Below are positions 36,664 through 45,704 of a DNA stretch of 64,000 nt, in pieces. Position 1 is the first letter of the stretch; every line of letters starts with the position of its first letter. Source of the DNA: Halopseudomonas pelagia CL-AP6 (GTDB lineage: Bacteria > Pseudomonadota > Gammaproteobacteria > Pseudomonadales > Pseudomonadaceae); NCBI RefSeq assembly GCF_000410875.1, contig NZ_AROI01000002.1:62001-126000 (forward strand), given 5' to 3'. The position numbers were made by a program, and so were the translations under genes. Under the pieces are notes generated by a model that saw nothing but the letters and a program-made list of their open reading frames with translations, was not told the DNA's origin and made no database searches.

Positions 36664-37022
36664 AGCAGTCTATTGCTAGGGCAGTCTTGATGAACTGGCC
36701 CTGATCCGGGGAAGGGATGGGGTGCCAGATCAATTCCCAGTAGGTGGCTGCCGTGCAATTGAATGGAGCCGCTGTAGCGGCGCTCACCGGTAACGGTGAA
36801 TTCAAAGCCATAGCGGCGCACTACACCAAAACGTCCGGCCTGGTTGCGGGCCAGCCGAATTCGGCTGAGTACTATGCTTTCGTCCAGCAACTGCACGTCG
36901 ACCTGTTTGCAGTGCTGCCGCACCAGCATTAGGGCGCGGTCGCGCAAGCCCAGGCCGCGCCATATCCAAGCGCCCACCATGGCTGCCAGCATGAGTAAAG
37001 CCACATGGCCCAGATCAAACAT
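36660..37022 (-). CDS. DUF3301 family membrane protein
   Basis: 120 residues from ATG 37022 (MFDLGHVALLML). One N-terminal membrane helix is followed by a basic cytoplasmic domain with the family pattern GLRDRALMLVRQHCKQ and FEFTVTGERRYSG. Function unknown. The open frame continues 8 codons upstream. It overlaps the 3' end of the diguanylate cyclase gene. Confidence 0.8.
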   Translation of the reverse strand: MFDLGHVALLMLAAMVGAWIWRGLGLRDRALMLVRQHCKQVDVQLLDESIVLSRIRLARNQAGRFGVVRRYGFEFTVTGERRYSGSIQLHGSHLLGIDLAPHPFPGSGPVHQDCPSNRLL

Positions 37023-38577
37023 CAGCCAATCTCGCGTGTACATCATCTGTCCAGCTTATGACGCGGTTGCGACCGCTGGATTTAGCTGCATATAGGGCCT
37101 GATCGGCACGTTTGAACAAGCTATCCAGCTGGTCCCCGGCTTGCCAGGTGGCCAAGCCAACGCTGACCCGCAACCCGAATGATTCTGCACCCTGTTGCAG
37201 AGCGAGTTTACTGACTTCCTGGCGTAGTCGTTCGAGTAACGCCATCGCTGCGGCGTCATCGGTCTGTGTAAGAAGCACCACAAACTCCTCGCCCCCGAAA
37301 CGGGAAAAGATATCGCTCTCGCGTAACAGTCTCCGGCAAAGGCCGGCGAACTGTTGCAGGGCATGATCCCCCGCGAGGTGGCCGTAACTGTCATTGATAC
37401 TCTTGAAATGATCCAGATCGAGTATGGCGAGGCTCAGGGGCTGCTGATAACGAGCCGCTCGCTTGAACTCTTGCTGTGCCCGCTCATTGAATGCGCGGCG
37501 GTTCAGTGCCCCGGTCAGCGAGTCTTGCGTTGCCAACAACTGCAGCTGTTGCTCCAGTGCCTTACGATGACTGACATCGCGAATTTCCAGCAGCAGATCA
37601 TTGCTGTCTGCGCTGAGTGGGGCGATGCTGATCTCGGCAGGGAAGCTCTTGCCGCTGGTATGTAGAGCGTCCACATCCAACTGGCTGGCATGGGCGCGTG
37701 ACAGGTGTTGCTCAATCAGATTACGGCTTTGGCTGGGAAACAAAGTGATAACCGGTTGCTGAAGTAGGCTCTGTCGCGACAGGCCGGTAAGTTGTTCCAG
37801 CCGGCGATTGGCATCCTGGATAAGCCCAGTTTTCACGATCATGACGGCAGAAGTAGTGGCGCCGAGCAGGCGCTCGAAACGTAGGGCATTGTGGCGTGCC
37901 TGTTCAGCATGTATTTCACTGTTGGCGAGAATTCGCTGCATGGTCATTAGCGTAACCCCAATAAAGCCCATGACTAAAGCGGGGATCGCAAAATTGTAAG
38001 GCAGCAGGTAGCTGAATGATTCATATGGGTTGATATAGGGCGCGTCCAGCCACCAGTCGCGATAGCCCAGATAGCCACGCAGTAGCGTAACTGCGGAGTA
38101 AATCAGCAGACTGATACCGACCAGAAGGCGTGCGGGACGCGTAGCGGGATCGGACTTTTCCCGCAGTAACAACCAGACCGCCTGAGCCGGCAGTAGGCCG
38201 GCGATCGTCGAATAGATACCCATGAGAAAATCTGAATGGCCGTCGAACATCCAGTAGTGAATATTGAACAGAACCATAAGACTGACACTTAGAGGCACAA
38301 TCCACCACGGCAGTTGGCGCCCCATGAAGCGGAATATACCCAAGAGGAACAGCGCTTCTCCTGCCAGTTGTGCAGCGTTGCCAAGCACATTCAGAGTTGG
38401 GCTGCCGGTCAATATGAAAGCGATAAACAAGCCAATCCCGCCGATCAGCGACCAACTGCCGGCCATCCAGAATCCGGGTCCAGAATAGGGTCGTGATATT
38501 TGCCATAGCGCCGTTGCCGCGATGGCGACTGCCAGCAGTAAGCATAATCCGAGCAACATGGGTGAGTAATACAACAA
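37015..38577 (-). CDS. Membrane diguanylate cyclase with PAS domain
   Basis: Makes c-di-GMP at the inner membrane. The 520 residues have about seven membrane helices (residues 5-212), a PAS domain (about 228-340) and a GGDEF domain (about 345-510). The active-site motif is GGEEF (428-432). The inhibitory I-site RxxD is RESD (419-422), at the canonical five-residue spacing, so product inhibition is expected. A signal input through the membrane part is unknown. A PilZ receptor is encoded 3 kb away. Confidence 0.9.
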   Translation of the reverse strand: MLYYSPMLLGLCLLLAVAIAATALWQISRPYSGPGFWMAGSWSLIGGIGLFIAFILTGSPTLNVLGNAAQLAGEALFLLGIFRFMGRQLPWWIVPLSVSLMVLFNIHYWMFDGHSDFLMGIYSTIAGLLPAQAVWLLLREKSDPATRPARLLVGISLLIYSAVTLLRGYLGYRDWWLDAPYINPYESFSYLLPYNFAIPALVMGFIGVTLMTMQRILANSEIHAEQARHNALRFERLLGATTSAVMIVKTGLIQDANRRLEQLTGLSRQSLLQQPVITLFPSQSRNLIEQHLSRAHASQLDVDALHTSGKSFPAEISIAPLSADSNDLLLEIRDVSHRKALEQQLQLLATQDSLTGALNRRAFNERAQQEFKRAARYQQPLSLAILDLDHFKSINDSYGHLAGDHALQQFAGLCRRLLRESDIFSRFGGEEFVVLLTQTDDAAAMALLERLRQEVSKLALQQGAESFGLRVSVGLATWQAGDQLDSLFKRADQALYAAKSSGRNRVISWTDDVHARLADV

Positions 38578-38687
38578 GTGTGTTTACCTGCGAGCCATCT
38601 GGGCCATCTGTATGGCGAGTATAGCCGTTGATGTTGGCTCAAGTCGCGCCTTGGTTAGTGCTGGCATTACGCGCTTGAGCCGGTGAT

Positions 38688-39395
38688 TCAGTGCGTCGCT
38701 GGGGGTTGCTCTTCGACGGATATTACACAGATGCGATCGGGTTGCGGGTAATGCCAGCACACATTTAAATCCCAGAAACGTACCCCATAGCGGCGTTCCT
38801 CTGTGGGTCGTTGATAGGCAGGCTTGGGGTCTTGAGCCAGGCACTGTTCAATCAACTCGACCACCGGTTGGCGCAGCCTGACTGCCTGGTCCCGGGCCTG
38901 TTGTAACGATTCCGGCAGCCAATCGACCCTAAGCAGTGTTGGTGCGGCGTCAGCCAGACTATTGCGCGCCAACGGCAGGCTGTCGGCATAGGGTACGTAA
39001 GGCTTTATGTCGAGAATCGGCGTGCCGTCGAGCAGGTCAATCGACGAGATGAGTAAACGACCTGGCTCCATCCCATCAAGCCTGACCACCGACTGACCAA
39101 TGGGATTGGGCCGGTGGGTCGAGCGGCTGGCGAATACGCCAATGCGTTGATTACCGCCCAGTCGTGGCGGCCTTACGCGCAGATGTGCCGGGCCCGACGT
39201 TGCGGCATGAAACACGAACAGTAGCCAGAGATGAGACACGCCCTCAAGTCCGGCTACTGCTTCGGGCCGATTGTAGGGCGCGATCAGTTCGACAACGCCC
39301 TTGGCCGCTGGCGCGAGACTGGGCTGCCGGGGTATAGCAAATTTTTCGCTGAAGCAGGATCGTACGATGCCTATGGTCTCGAACTGGTAAGTCAC
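38688..39395 (-). CDS. trmO: tRNA (N6-threonylcarbamoyladenosine-37-N6)-methyltransferase
   Basis: SAM-dependent methyltransferase for t6A37 of tRNA (TsaA/YaeB family). The 235 residues equal the E. coli length as I recall it. It has the family motifs IGIVRSCFSEKFAIPRQP and STHRPNPIGQSVV and a C-terminal TsaA domain. Two bases after the hydrolase gene. Confidence 0.9.
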   Translation of the reverse strand: MTYQFETIGIVRSCFSEKFAIPRQPSLAPAAKGVVELIAPYNRPEAVAGLEGVSHLWLLFVFHAATSGPAHLRVRPPRLGGNQRIGVFASRSTHRPNPIGQSVVRLDGMEPGRLLISSIDLLDGTPILDIKPYVPYADSLPLARNSLADAAPTLLRVDWLPESLQQARDQAVRLRQPVVELIEQCLAQDPKPAYQRPTEERRYGVRFWDLNVCWHYPQPDRICVISVEEQPPATH

Positions 39396-39397
39396 GC

Positions 39398-40330
39398 TTA
39401 GCTCTGCTGCAACGGAGGGATGCTTTCGGGGTGGTCAGGCAGAACAAAATGGCTGCCCCCATCGATCTCGATGATCTGCAGGTTTTCTGCCTGCCGAGCA
39501 CTGGCCAGCATCGCCGCGCTTTGTAGTACGCGATCATTGCCAGGCACCAGGATCGCGCCGCGTTTGACGTATTGGTAAATATCCGTGCTGGTGTCTGGCA
39601 TCCAGTCAGCCATGTCCTTGAGGTTGGCCAACATGATGGCGGCGCGCTTGGGATTGAATGGCACGCCCATGATCAGTTCGCGTTTGCGCGGGTTATCCAG
39701 GGGGCCCCAAATGCTTCGGTTTCGATCGTTGATCGGTTGTTGCTGCCAGAAGGGTAGGAAAAATGGCAAACACCAGCGGACTATGCCTGGCAGGGGTGCA
39801 TAAGGCAGACCCTGTGGCAGCACCGGTGCCTCCAGCACAACCTCCACCTGCTCAAACAAAGCGGGTTGTTGGCGTGCGGCTTCCAACGCCACGGCTCCGC
39901 CGCGCGAGTGGCCATGCACGCGCACGTTTTGCGTCGTTACCAGGTGGGTTAAAGCCAGGTTCAGTACCGCCGCGTCATAGGCGATGCTGCCTGGGCGAGC
40001 TTTAGGGGGCTTGGCCCATTGCGCGGTACTGAAGCGCGGTCTAGTCACGGGCACATGGTAATCAGCGCTGGTCAGCAGGATCAGTTCAATGGTCGGGTCA
40101 GCATAGTACTCGGTGAAGTAAAGGAAGTTTTCCACAAAGCCGGGGATGACTATTACGGTGGAGGTGGCGCCGCTATGCGCCCGCTTGGCGATACACGCCA
40201 GACCGACCTGGAACAGTTCACCATCGAATGGCAGCGCCTGCTGTTGCGGAGATTCCTTTCTTAGCAGGTACTTGCGCAGGTAAAAAATCACCAGTAACGC
40301 GAGTCCCGTAATTCCGATCAAAGATTCCAT
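39398..40330 (-). CDS. Alpha/beta hydrolase, membrane-anchored
   Basis: 310-residue alpha/beta-hydrolase fold protein with an N-terminal membrane anchor (residues 3-20). The nucleophile elbow is GHSRGG; Asp in PGNDRVL and His in GGSHFVLPD complete the likely triad. Substrate unknown (esterase or lipase-like). Confidence 0.8.
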   Translation of the reverse strand: MESLIGITGLALLVIFYLRKYLLRKESPQQQALPFDGELFQVGLACIAKRAHSGATSTVIVIPGFVENFLYFTEYYADPTIELILLTSADYHVPVTRPRFSTAQWAKPPKARPGSIAYDAAVLNLALTHLVTTQNVRVHGHSRGGAVALEAARQQPALFEQVEVVLEAPVLPQGLPYAPLPGIVRWCLPFFLPFWQQQPINDRNRSIWGPLDNPRKRELIMGVPFNPKRAAIMLANLKDMADWMPDTSTDIYQYVKRGAILVPGNDRVLQSAAMLASARQAENLQIIEIDGGSHFVLPDHPESIPPLQQS

Positions 40331-40420
40331 TTGAACTCCTGGCTAACTGGTAAGGCAGAGTGCCAAGCATACCGGAAATAGTGACGGGATTACCCACCCG
40401 GACGGGGGAGACGCGAGGAT

Positions 40421-40948
40421 TCACTCGCCGTCGTAAACCCAGACCTTGTCGGCGTCGAAGCGATAGCTGGCGTCGGCCAACTCGTTGCTGGTCTGGTCGA
40501 TATGCAGCGTGCCGGACATCCAGAATGCCTCATAGATATCATCGATGCGAATACCCTGTGGATAGTCGACCAGGATAATCTGGTTGGGTGGTGGCGGCGG
40601 GACGTGAATACAGGCACCGGCGTAGGGCACCAGGAAGAAGGAGGTATAAGCGCCGCGCTCGTTGGTTTCCAGCGGCACCGGGAAGCCGGCAATTTTCAGC
40701 TCCTGTGCGTCCATGCTGTCGACCACGCGGGTGGAATACATCACCTCGGGCAGGTCGTCGCGCTGGCGCAGGCTCTGAGTGAAATCACCGGGCGCTTCCT
40801 CCCCACCATCATGGCCGATTTCAGGCATCTCAAGCATGGCCTGGTAGTCCTCTTCGGGTAACAGGTCCAACCAGTCAACGGTGCGAGGGGCGGCATGGGC
40901 GGCGGCCGTTAGGCCAAGGCAAAATGCTATTAGGAAAAGCCGGCGCAT
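40421..40948 (-). CDS. DUF3299 family exported protein
   Basis: 175 residues from ATG 40948, with a signal peptide (MRRLFLIAFCLGLTAAAHA). Family features include FLLVPYAGACIHVPPPP-type sequence (here FFLVPYAGACIHVPPPPPNQ) and EAFWMSGTL. DUF3299 proteins are periplasmic or lipoprotein-like and poorly characterised; some lie beside ABC exporters, but none is present here. Confidence 0.82.
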   Translation of the reverse strand: MRRLFLIAFCLGLTAAAHAAPRTVDWLDLLPEEDYQAMLEMPEIGHDGGEEAPGDFTQSLRQRDDLPEVMYSTRVVDSMDAQELKIAGFPVPLETNERGAYTSFFLVPYAGACIHVPPPPPNQIILVDYPQGIRIDDIYEAFWMSGTLHIDQTSNELADASYRFDADKVWVYDGE

Positions 40949-41097
40949 AACAATACTCAAGAAGAAGAGGGCACAGCCTCTGACAGGTGTCCTGCTGAGG
41001 AGTTTCCCGTAGTGCGCGGGCTTTGCCAAGAACGGATTTTTCTCAGTTCCAGCCAGGCCTAAGGATAGCGCTGCCGATGGTTGCCGAGGGTAATAAC

Positions 41098-41415
41098 TCA
41101 GCTTTGTTCGTCCTGCAAGAAGCGGCCAAGGCGTTGTTTCAGATAAGCATTTTCCGCTTTGAGTTGCTCTACCTCCTCAAGCAAGCCAAGCACCAAGGGA
41201 ATATCGGCCCATTCGACCGTCAGGTCGCGGTGGAGTCGTTCAGCCTTGTGCACCAGGCTGACGCTGGTGCTGGCAAACCTCCACTCCTCGGGCAGTGTAC
41301 CGGCCTCAGGGGTGAGGATCCCTTCGGCAACCAGCTCCAGCAATTGCTCTTCGCTGATGCTTACGCACTGGCGTAGCTCGGCAAAATTGATAGTGACCTG
41401 CGTGACGGTGCTCAT
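41098..41415 (-). CDS. cbpM: Chaperone modulatory protein CbpM
   Basis: MerR-HTH-like inhibitor of the DnaJ homologue CbpA. 105 residues from ATG 41415 ([18 protein letters not shown]), with a C-terminal coiled coil ([20 protein letters not shown]). ATGA overlap with cbpA; the pair is the classical cbpAM operon. Confidence 0.92.
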   Translation of the reverse strand: MSTVTQVTINFAELRQCVSISEEQLLELVAEGILTPEAGTLPEEWRFASTSVSLVHKAERLHRDLTVEWADIPLVLGLLEEVEQLKAENAYLKQRLGRFLQDEQS

Positions 41416-42347
41416 GATGTTTGGCTCCACTCTGCTCGCGGATCGAATCCGGCTGCGTTGGCCAGCTGTGTCCATAGTGCTCGGGTTGCCTCGTCAGCTT
41501 GCTGGGGCATAACCACCTTCAGTACTGCGAACAGGTCGCCCGATCCCTCTTTGCCGATCAGCCCCTTACCTTTGATACGCAGCCTTTGTCCTGATTGACT
41601 GTTGGGGCGAATGGTCAATTGAATTTTGCCGACCAGGGTCGGGATCGTCACCTTGGTGCCCAGCGCCGCCTCCCAGGGAGCCAGCGGTACGGTAATGACC
41701 AGGTTATGACCCTCTACATCGAATAGCGGATGAGGTACCAGGCGGATATGCAGGTACAGGTCGCCGTTCGCAGCATTGCCGCTGCCGGGTGCGCCCTGGC
41801 CCTTTAAGCGAATGCGCTCGCCATCGCGTACCCCCGCCGGAACCTTCACCTTGAGTGATTTTTTCAGTTCCTGCATGCGGCCGCGTTCATCGCGGTAGGG
41901 CAGCATGAACTCGATGGGTTTGGTGGTGTTTTCGAGGGTTTCTTCCAGAAACACCGGCATTTCTATTTCCACATCACGCCCTTTCTGAGCAAAGCGGTTG
42001 TCGTCAAAGGGCGATTGGCGAGCGCCTGCGGAGCCAAACATGGACTCGAAGAAGTCGGCAAAATCCTGATTCGTTTCGGCTGAGCCCGCTTGACCACCAC
42101 GGGACCCGCCGCTGAAGCGTTGCCGCTGCTGTCGCGCCTGACGCAGTTCATCGTATTCGGCGCGCTTCTCTACGTTGTGCAACACGTCGTAGGCTTCGGC
42201 GACTTCCTTGAACTTCTCTTCAGCGCCGGCAAGGCTGCTGACATCGGGGTGGTATTGGCGTGCCAGTTTGCGATAAGCGGTTTTGATCGTCTTGTCGTCT
42301 GCGTCCGGTTCCACGCCGAGCGTAGCGTAATAGTCCTTGAATTCCAT
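41412..42347 (-). CDS. cbpA: Curved DNA-binding protein CbpA (DnaJ-like co-chaperone)
   Basis: Hsp40 co-chaperone and nucleoid protein. The 311 residues have a J domain (5-70) with HPD in RQYHPDVSS, a Gly/Ser-rich linker, then two C-terminal DnaJ substrate-binding domains. No zinc-finger region, as expected for CbpA. Confidence 0.95.
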   Translation of the reverse strand: MEFKDYYATLGVEPDADDKTIKTAYRKLARQYHPDVSSLAGAEEKFKEVAEAYDVLHNVEKRAEYDELRQARQQRQRFSGGSRGGQAGSAETNQDFADFFESMFGSAGARQSPFDDNRFAQKGRDVEIEMPVFLEETLENTTKPIEFMLPYRDERGRMQELKKSLKVKVPAGVRDGERIRLKGQGAPGSGNAANGDLYLHIRLVPHPLFDVEGHNLVITVPLAPWEAALGTKVTIPTLVGKIQLTIRPNSQSGQRLRIKGKGLIGKEGSGDLFAVLKVVMPQQADEATRALWTQLANAAGFDPRAEWSQTS

Positions 42348-42508
42348 AGGTGCGGCCCGTTGTCTTTGATGAGGTAGGCGAGCGGCCTGCCTCCATCCTG
42401 CATATCATTGCCCTGAGCATAGAGCATGTTGATCTACAACGGGAAATAGTTGTCAGCTCGCCTGACGAGCAGACCACCCACACAGGGACTCAACTGGGTT
42501 TGAATGTG

Positions 42509-42529
42509 GGGTGACTCTAGTGGTCACCC
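42509..42529 (-). terminator. Hairpin downstream of purK
   Basis: GGGTGAC and GTCACCC form a 7-bp stem with a 7-base loop about 20 bases past the purK stop; no clear T-run. Confidence 0.35.
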
Positions 42530-42550
42530 TGGTTGTCACTAAGCTTGTAA

Positions 42551-43633
42551 TTAAGGCTGTATCAGTCGCTGGACGTCATCGATGCGCGCTTTCAACGTCA
42601 TGCTATCGGCGCAGCGCAGCGTTGCATGTCCGACCTTGCGGCCGCTCTTGAAGGCTTTACCGTAGTGATGCAGATGGCAATTGCTGATCGCTGTGACCTT
42701 CTCTACTGCGGGCACTTCGCCGATAAAGTTGAGCATCGCGCTTTCGCCGACCTTGGCGGTGGAGCCCAGGGGCAGGCCGGCGATCGCGCGCAAGTGGTTT
42801 TCAAACTGGCTGCACTCGGCGCCTTCAATGGTCCAGTGGCCGGAATTGTGGACGCGGGGCGCGATTTCGTTGGCTTTCAAGCCGCCGTCGATTTCGAAGA
42901 ACTCGAAGGCGAGTACGCCGACGTAATCCAGTTGCTGCAGAACCCGGTGGGCATAATCCTCGGCCAGGCCCTGCAACGGATGCTCGGTACTGGCTACTGA
43001 AAGGCGCAAAATGCCCTGTTCGTGCGTGTTATGCACCAAGGGGTAAAACGCGATTTCGCCGTTTCGGCCGCGCACGGCGATCAGCGACACTTCGCCGGTA
43101 AAGGGCACAAAGCCCTCGAGGATACAGGGTACGCTGCCCAGCTCGGCAAAGGCGTCTTGCACATCCTCAGGATGACGCAGCACCTTCTGGCCCTTGCCAT
43201 CGTAGCCGAGCGTGCGGGTTTTCATCACTGCGGGCAGGCCGATGCGCTTGACTGCTGCATCGAGATTATCCTGAGACTGGATATCGGCAAATTCAGGCGT
43301 GGGGATGTCCAGATCCTGGAACATGGATTTCTCAAACCAGCGATCCCGGGCGATGCGCAGGGACTCGGCATTGGGGAAAACCGGGACGAACTGCGAGAGA
43401 AAGGCCACGGTTTCTGCTGGCACGCTTTCAAATTCGAAGGTCACCACATCCGCTTCATCAGCCAGCTGGCGCAGGTGATCACGGTCGCTGTAATCGGCGC
43501 GGATATGCTCACCAAGGGCCTGGGCGCAGGCATCAGGCGCCGGGTCGAGAAAGGCGAATTGCTGGCCTAGCGGCGTACCGGCCAGGGCCAGCATGCGTCC
43601 GAGTTGTCCACCACCAATCACACCGATCTTCAT
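42551..43633 (-). CDS. purK: N5-carboxyaminoimidazole ribonucleotide synthase
   Basis: ATP-grasp enzyme that joins bicarbonate to AIR in purine synthesis. 360 residues, GVIGGGQLGRMLA at the start and the ATP-grasp core VMKTRTLGYDGKGQ. Ten bases after purE. Its substrate HCO3- links it to the nearby SbtA transporter gene. Confidence 0.96.
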   Translation of the reverse strand: MKIGVIGGGQLGRMLALAGTPLGQQFAFLDPAPDACAQALGEHIRADYSDRDHLRQLADEADVVTFEFESVPAETVAFLSQFVPVFPNAESLRIARDRWFEKSMFQDLDIPTPEFADIQSQDNLDAAVKRIGLPAVMKTRTLGYDGKGQKVLRHPEDVQDAFAELGSVPCILEGFVPFTGEVSLIAVRGRNGEIAFYPLVHNTHEQGILRLSVASTEHPLQGLAEDYAHRVLQQLDYVGVLAFEFFEIDGGLKANEIAPRVHNSGHWTIEGAECSQFENHLRAIAGLPLGSTAKVGESAMLNFIGEVPAVEKVTAISNCHLHHYGKAFKSGRKVGHATLRCADSMTLKARIDDVQRLIQP

Positions 43634-43643
43634 TGCATTATCC

Positions 43644-44135
43644 TCAGGCCTGACGTGGGTCAGGATTATTCAGCACGGTATCCGTCTGCTGGGTACGGAA
43701 GGCTTCCAGCGCCCGATGGTATTCAGGGTATTTGCCGCCGAGGATGCTGGCAGAGAGTAAGGCGGCATTGATGGCGCCGGCCTTGCCGATGGCCAGGGTC
43801 GCGACCGGCACACCGGCGGGCATCTGCACGATCGACAACAGCGAGTCCACACCCGAGAGCATGGATGATTGCACCGGCACGCCGAGCACCGGGAGGTGCG
43901 TCTTGGCCGCGCACATACCGGGCAGGTGGGCGGCACCGCCAGCACCGGCGATGATGACTTCTATGCCTCTGCCAGCGGCCTCTTCGGCGTACTGAAACAG
44001 CAGGTCCGGTGTGCGATGGGCAGAGACCACTTTCACCTCGTAGGGAATGCCCAGTTGCTCAAGCATATCCGCCGTATGGCTCAAAGTGGACCAGTCTGAC
44101 TTGGAGCCCATGATCACGCCAACCAATGCGGTCAT
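43644..44135 (-). CDS. purE: N5-carboxyaminoimidazole ribonucleotide mutase
   Basis: Converts N5-CAIR to CAIR. 163 residues with the signatures [29 protein letters not shown] and [14 protein letters not shown]. Start ATG 44135 preceded by GAGG. Confidence 0.96.
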   Translation of the reverse strand: MTALVGVIMGSKSDWSTLSHTADMLEQLGIPYEVKVVSAHRTPDLLFQYAEEAAGRGIEVIIAGAGGAAHLPGMCAAKTHLPVLGVPVQSSMLSGVDSLLSIVQMPAGVPVATLAIGKAGAINAALLSASILGGKYPEYHRALEAFRTQQTDTVLNNPDPRQA

Positions 44136-44231
44136 CGTTCGCTGCCTCGCTTATTGTCCGCGCTGGGGCGGACTGAAAGGAAAAGCGGGACATTATGAAG
44201 CTACAAGCTGGAAGCTACAAGCCACACCGCT

Positions 44232-44256
44232 TTCGCCGCGAGGCCGCGGCTCCTAC
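44232..44256. repeat. REP-like palindrome
   Basis: TCGCCGCGAGGCCGCGGCTCCTAC-type unit with the GGCTCCTAC end that marks Pseudomonas REP sequences (reverse of GTAGGAGC). Lies upstream of purE and downstream of the PII-like gene. Confidence 0.65.
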
Positions 44257-44367
44257 AGTGGCTCGACCAGCTCCTGCTGGAGCGAGCGCTGGCCAGGCCA
44301 TGGAGTAGGCCTCCGTTATCAGCGGGCGAGACCATAGCGCCTATTGGTGGGAGCGCCGGCCTCGTTA

Positions 44368-44392
44368 TCGCCGCGGGGCCGCAGCGGCTACC
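44368..44392. repeat. Second REP-like palindrome
   Basis: CGCCGCGGGGCCGCAGCGGCTACC, a diverged copy of the unit at 44232 in the same orientation. It overlaps the last codons of the PII-like gene. GGGAGCGCCGGCCTCG at 44349 may be part of an inverted partner, making a REPIN-like cluster. Confidence 0.5.
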
Positions 44393-44696
44393 GCGAGAAC
44401 TTCTCCGGTCTGAGTACTTCTACTTCACTCAGATAGCAGACCATCGCATAGTTGGCGTAATAACGTTCCTGCAGGTGTCGGGCGATACGCTCGGCCAGCT
44501 CGCGGGCACAGATAATCTCCAGGCGAATATTGCCGTCGTTGTCCCAGCCGGCACTGCGCACCCCTCGGCTGCCGCTGCCGCGCGCATCGGACAGCGTCCA
44601 ACCAGGTGCGCCGAGTTGCTCCAGGTCCTTGATCAAGCGGGCTTCCAGCGCGGTTTCGCAGATCAAGGTGAGCAGGGTGCGGGTAGGCATACTCAT
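44388..44696 (-). CDS. PII-like protein of the SbtB type
   Basis: 102-residue PII-fold signalling protein. The T-loop-like segment GWTLSDARGSGSRGVRS and the C-terminal MVCYLSEVEVLRPEKFSR resemble SbtB, the adenylnucleotide-binding partner of cyanobacterial SbtA. The C-terminal CGPxGC redox loop of some SbtB proteins is absent; the protein stops at FSR. It directly follows the SbtA-like gene (10 bases), supporting a role in gating that transporter. Confidence 0.8.
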   Translation of the reverse strand: MSMPTRTLLTLICETALEARLIKDLEQLGAPGWTLSDARGSGSRGVRSAGWDNDGNIRLEIICARELAERIARHLQERYYANYAMVCYLSEVEVLRPEKFSR

Positions 44697-44706
44697 GGTG
44701 TGCTCC

Positions 44707-45639
44707 TCAGGCGGCCAGCCATTCGGCCAACGACAGATACAGTGGGATGCCCACCAGTATATTGAATGGGAAGGTGATGCCCAACGACGCGGTCAGCGAC
44801 AGTGCCGGATTGGCTTCAGGCAGCGCCAGGCGCATGGCTGCGGGTACCGCTATATAAGAGCCACTGGCACCCAGTGTGGCCAATACGGTCATGCCGCCCA
44901 CCGAGAGGCCGATAAGCTGGCCGAGCAGGGCACCGATGGTGGCACCGATCAGCGGAAAGACAAGCGCAAAGGCGACCAAACGCACGCCCGTTGTACGCAG
45001 ACTGCCCAGATGCCGCGAGGCGATAAGGCCCATCTCCAGCAAGAAGAACGCCAGTACCGGCTTGAACATGCTGGTGTACAGGGGCTCCAGCGGCGCAATG
45101 GCTTCCTTGCCGGCCAGCACGCCAATCATCAGTCCGCCAAGCAACAGCATGATGCTCTTGCCGAGAAACACCTCATGGCCCAGCGCCTTCCAGTCGGTAT
45201 CGCGACGGATACCTTTGGCCAGCAGAATGCCGACGATAATCGCCGGTACTTCGAGTACCGCGACGAATAGCGGCATATAGCTTTCAAACACGATATCGCG
45301 GGCCAGCAGATAGGCGATCACCACGGCAAAGGTACCGGCGCTGACCGAGCCGTAATGCGCAGCGATACTGGCTGCATCGACGCGCGGAAAGCGCAGCCCG
45401 CGCAGCAGCGGAAAGGCCAGCAGTGGCAGCGCGACACCCATTGCCAGCACCGCCAGAGTCTGCCCCAGCAGTGCCGCGCTGGCCTGCTCTGCCAGCTCGA
45501 CGCCGCCATGCAAGCCGATGGCCAGCAGCAACACGATGGACAGCGTGTCATACAACGCTGGCGGCAGTTTTAACTCGCTCTTGACTAACCCGGCGATCAG
45601 GCCGAAAACAAAAAACAGCACTACGGGATCGAGACCCAT
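44707..45639 (-). CDS. sbtA: SbtA-type sodium-dependent bicarbonate permease
   Basis: Ten-helix inner-membrane protein, 310 residues from ATG 45639 (GGGGGGAAAG upstream). It begins MGLDPVVLFFVFGLIAGL and has internal duplication with LLLAIGLHGGVELA and AHYGSVSAGTFAVV, typical of the SbtA (DUF897) family. It lies between pyruvate carboxylase and purEK, all users of HCO3- or its product. A bicarbonate substrate is inferred from family and context. Confidence 0.82.
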   Translation of the reverse strand: MGLDPVVLFFVFGLIAGLVKSELKLPPALYDTLSIVLLLAIGLHGGVELAEQASAALLGQTLAVLAMGVALPLLAFPLLRGLRFPRVDAASIAAHYGSVSAGTFAVVIAYLLARDIVFESYMPLFVAVLEVPAIIVGILLAKGIRRDTDWKALGHEVFLGKSIMLLLGGLMIGVLAGKEAIAPLEPLYTSMFKPVLAFFLLEMGLIASRHLGSLRTTGVRLVAFALVFPLIGATIGALLGQLIGLSVGGMTVLATLGASGSYIAVPAAMRLALPEANPALSLTASLGITFPFNILVGIPLYLSLAEWLAA

Positions 45640-45656
45640 ACTTTCCCCCCGGGAAA

Positions 45657-45702
45657 GCAGCCTCAAGCGGCAAGTTATAAGAGACTTGCCGCTTGAGGCT
45701 GC
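45657..45702 (-). terminator. Perfect 19-bp hairpin between pycB and sbtA
   Basis: GCAGCCTCAAGCGGCAAGT (45657-45675) is exactly complementary to 45684-45702, with an 8-base loop. On the minus strand TTTCC follows. It begins 2 bases past the pycB stop and probably terminates or attenuates pycAB transcription before sbtA. Confidence 0.75.
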
Positions 45703-45704
45703 GT

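Noticed and set aside
44530-45270. 246-codon plus-strand open frame opposite sbtA and its PII-like gene
   Set aside because: Gln/Arg-rich translation without domains; the minus-strand genes are well supported.
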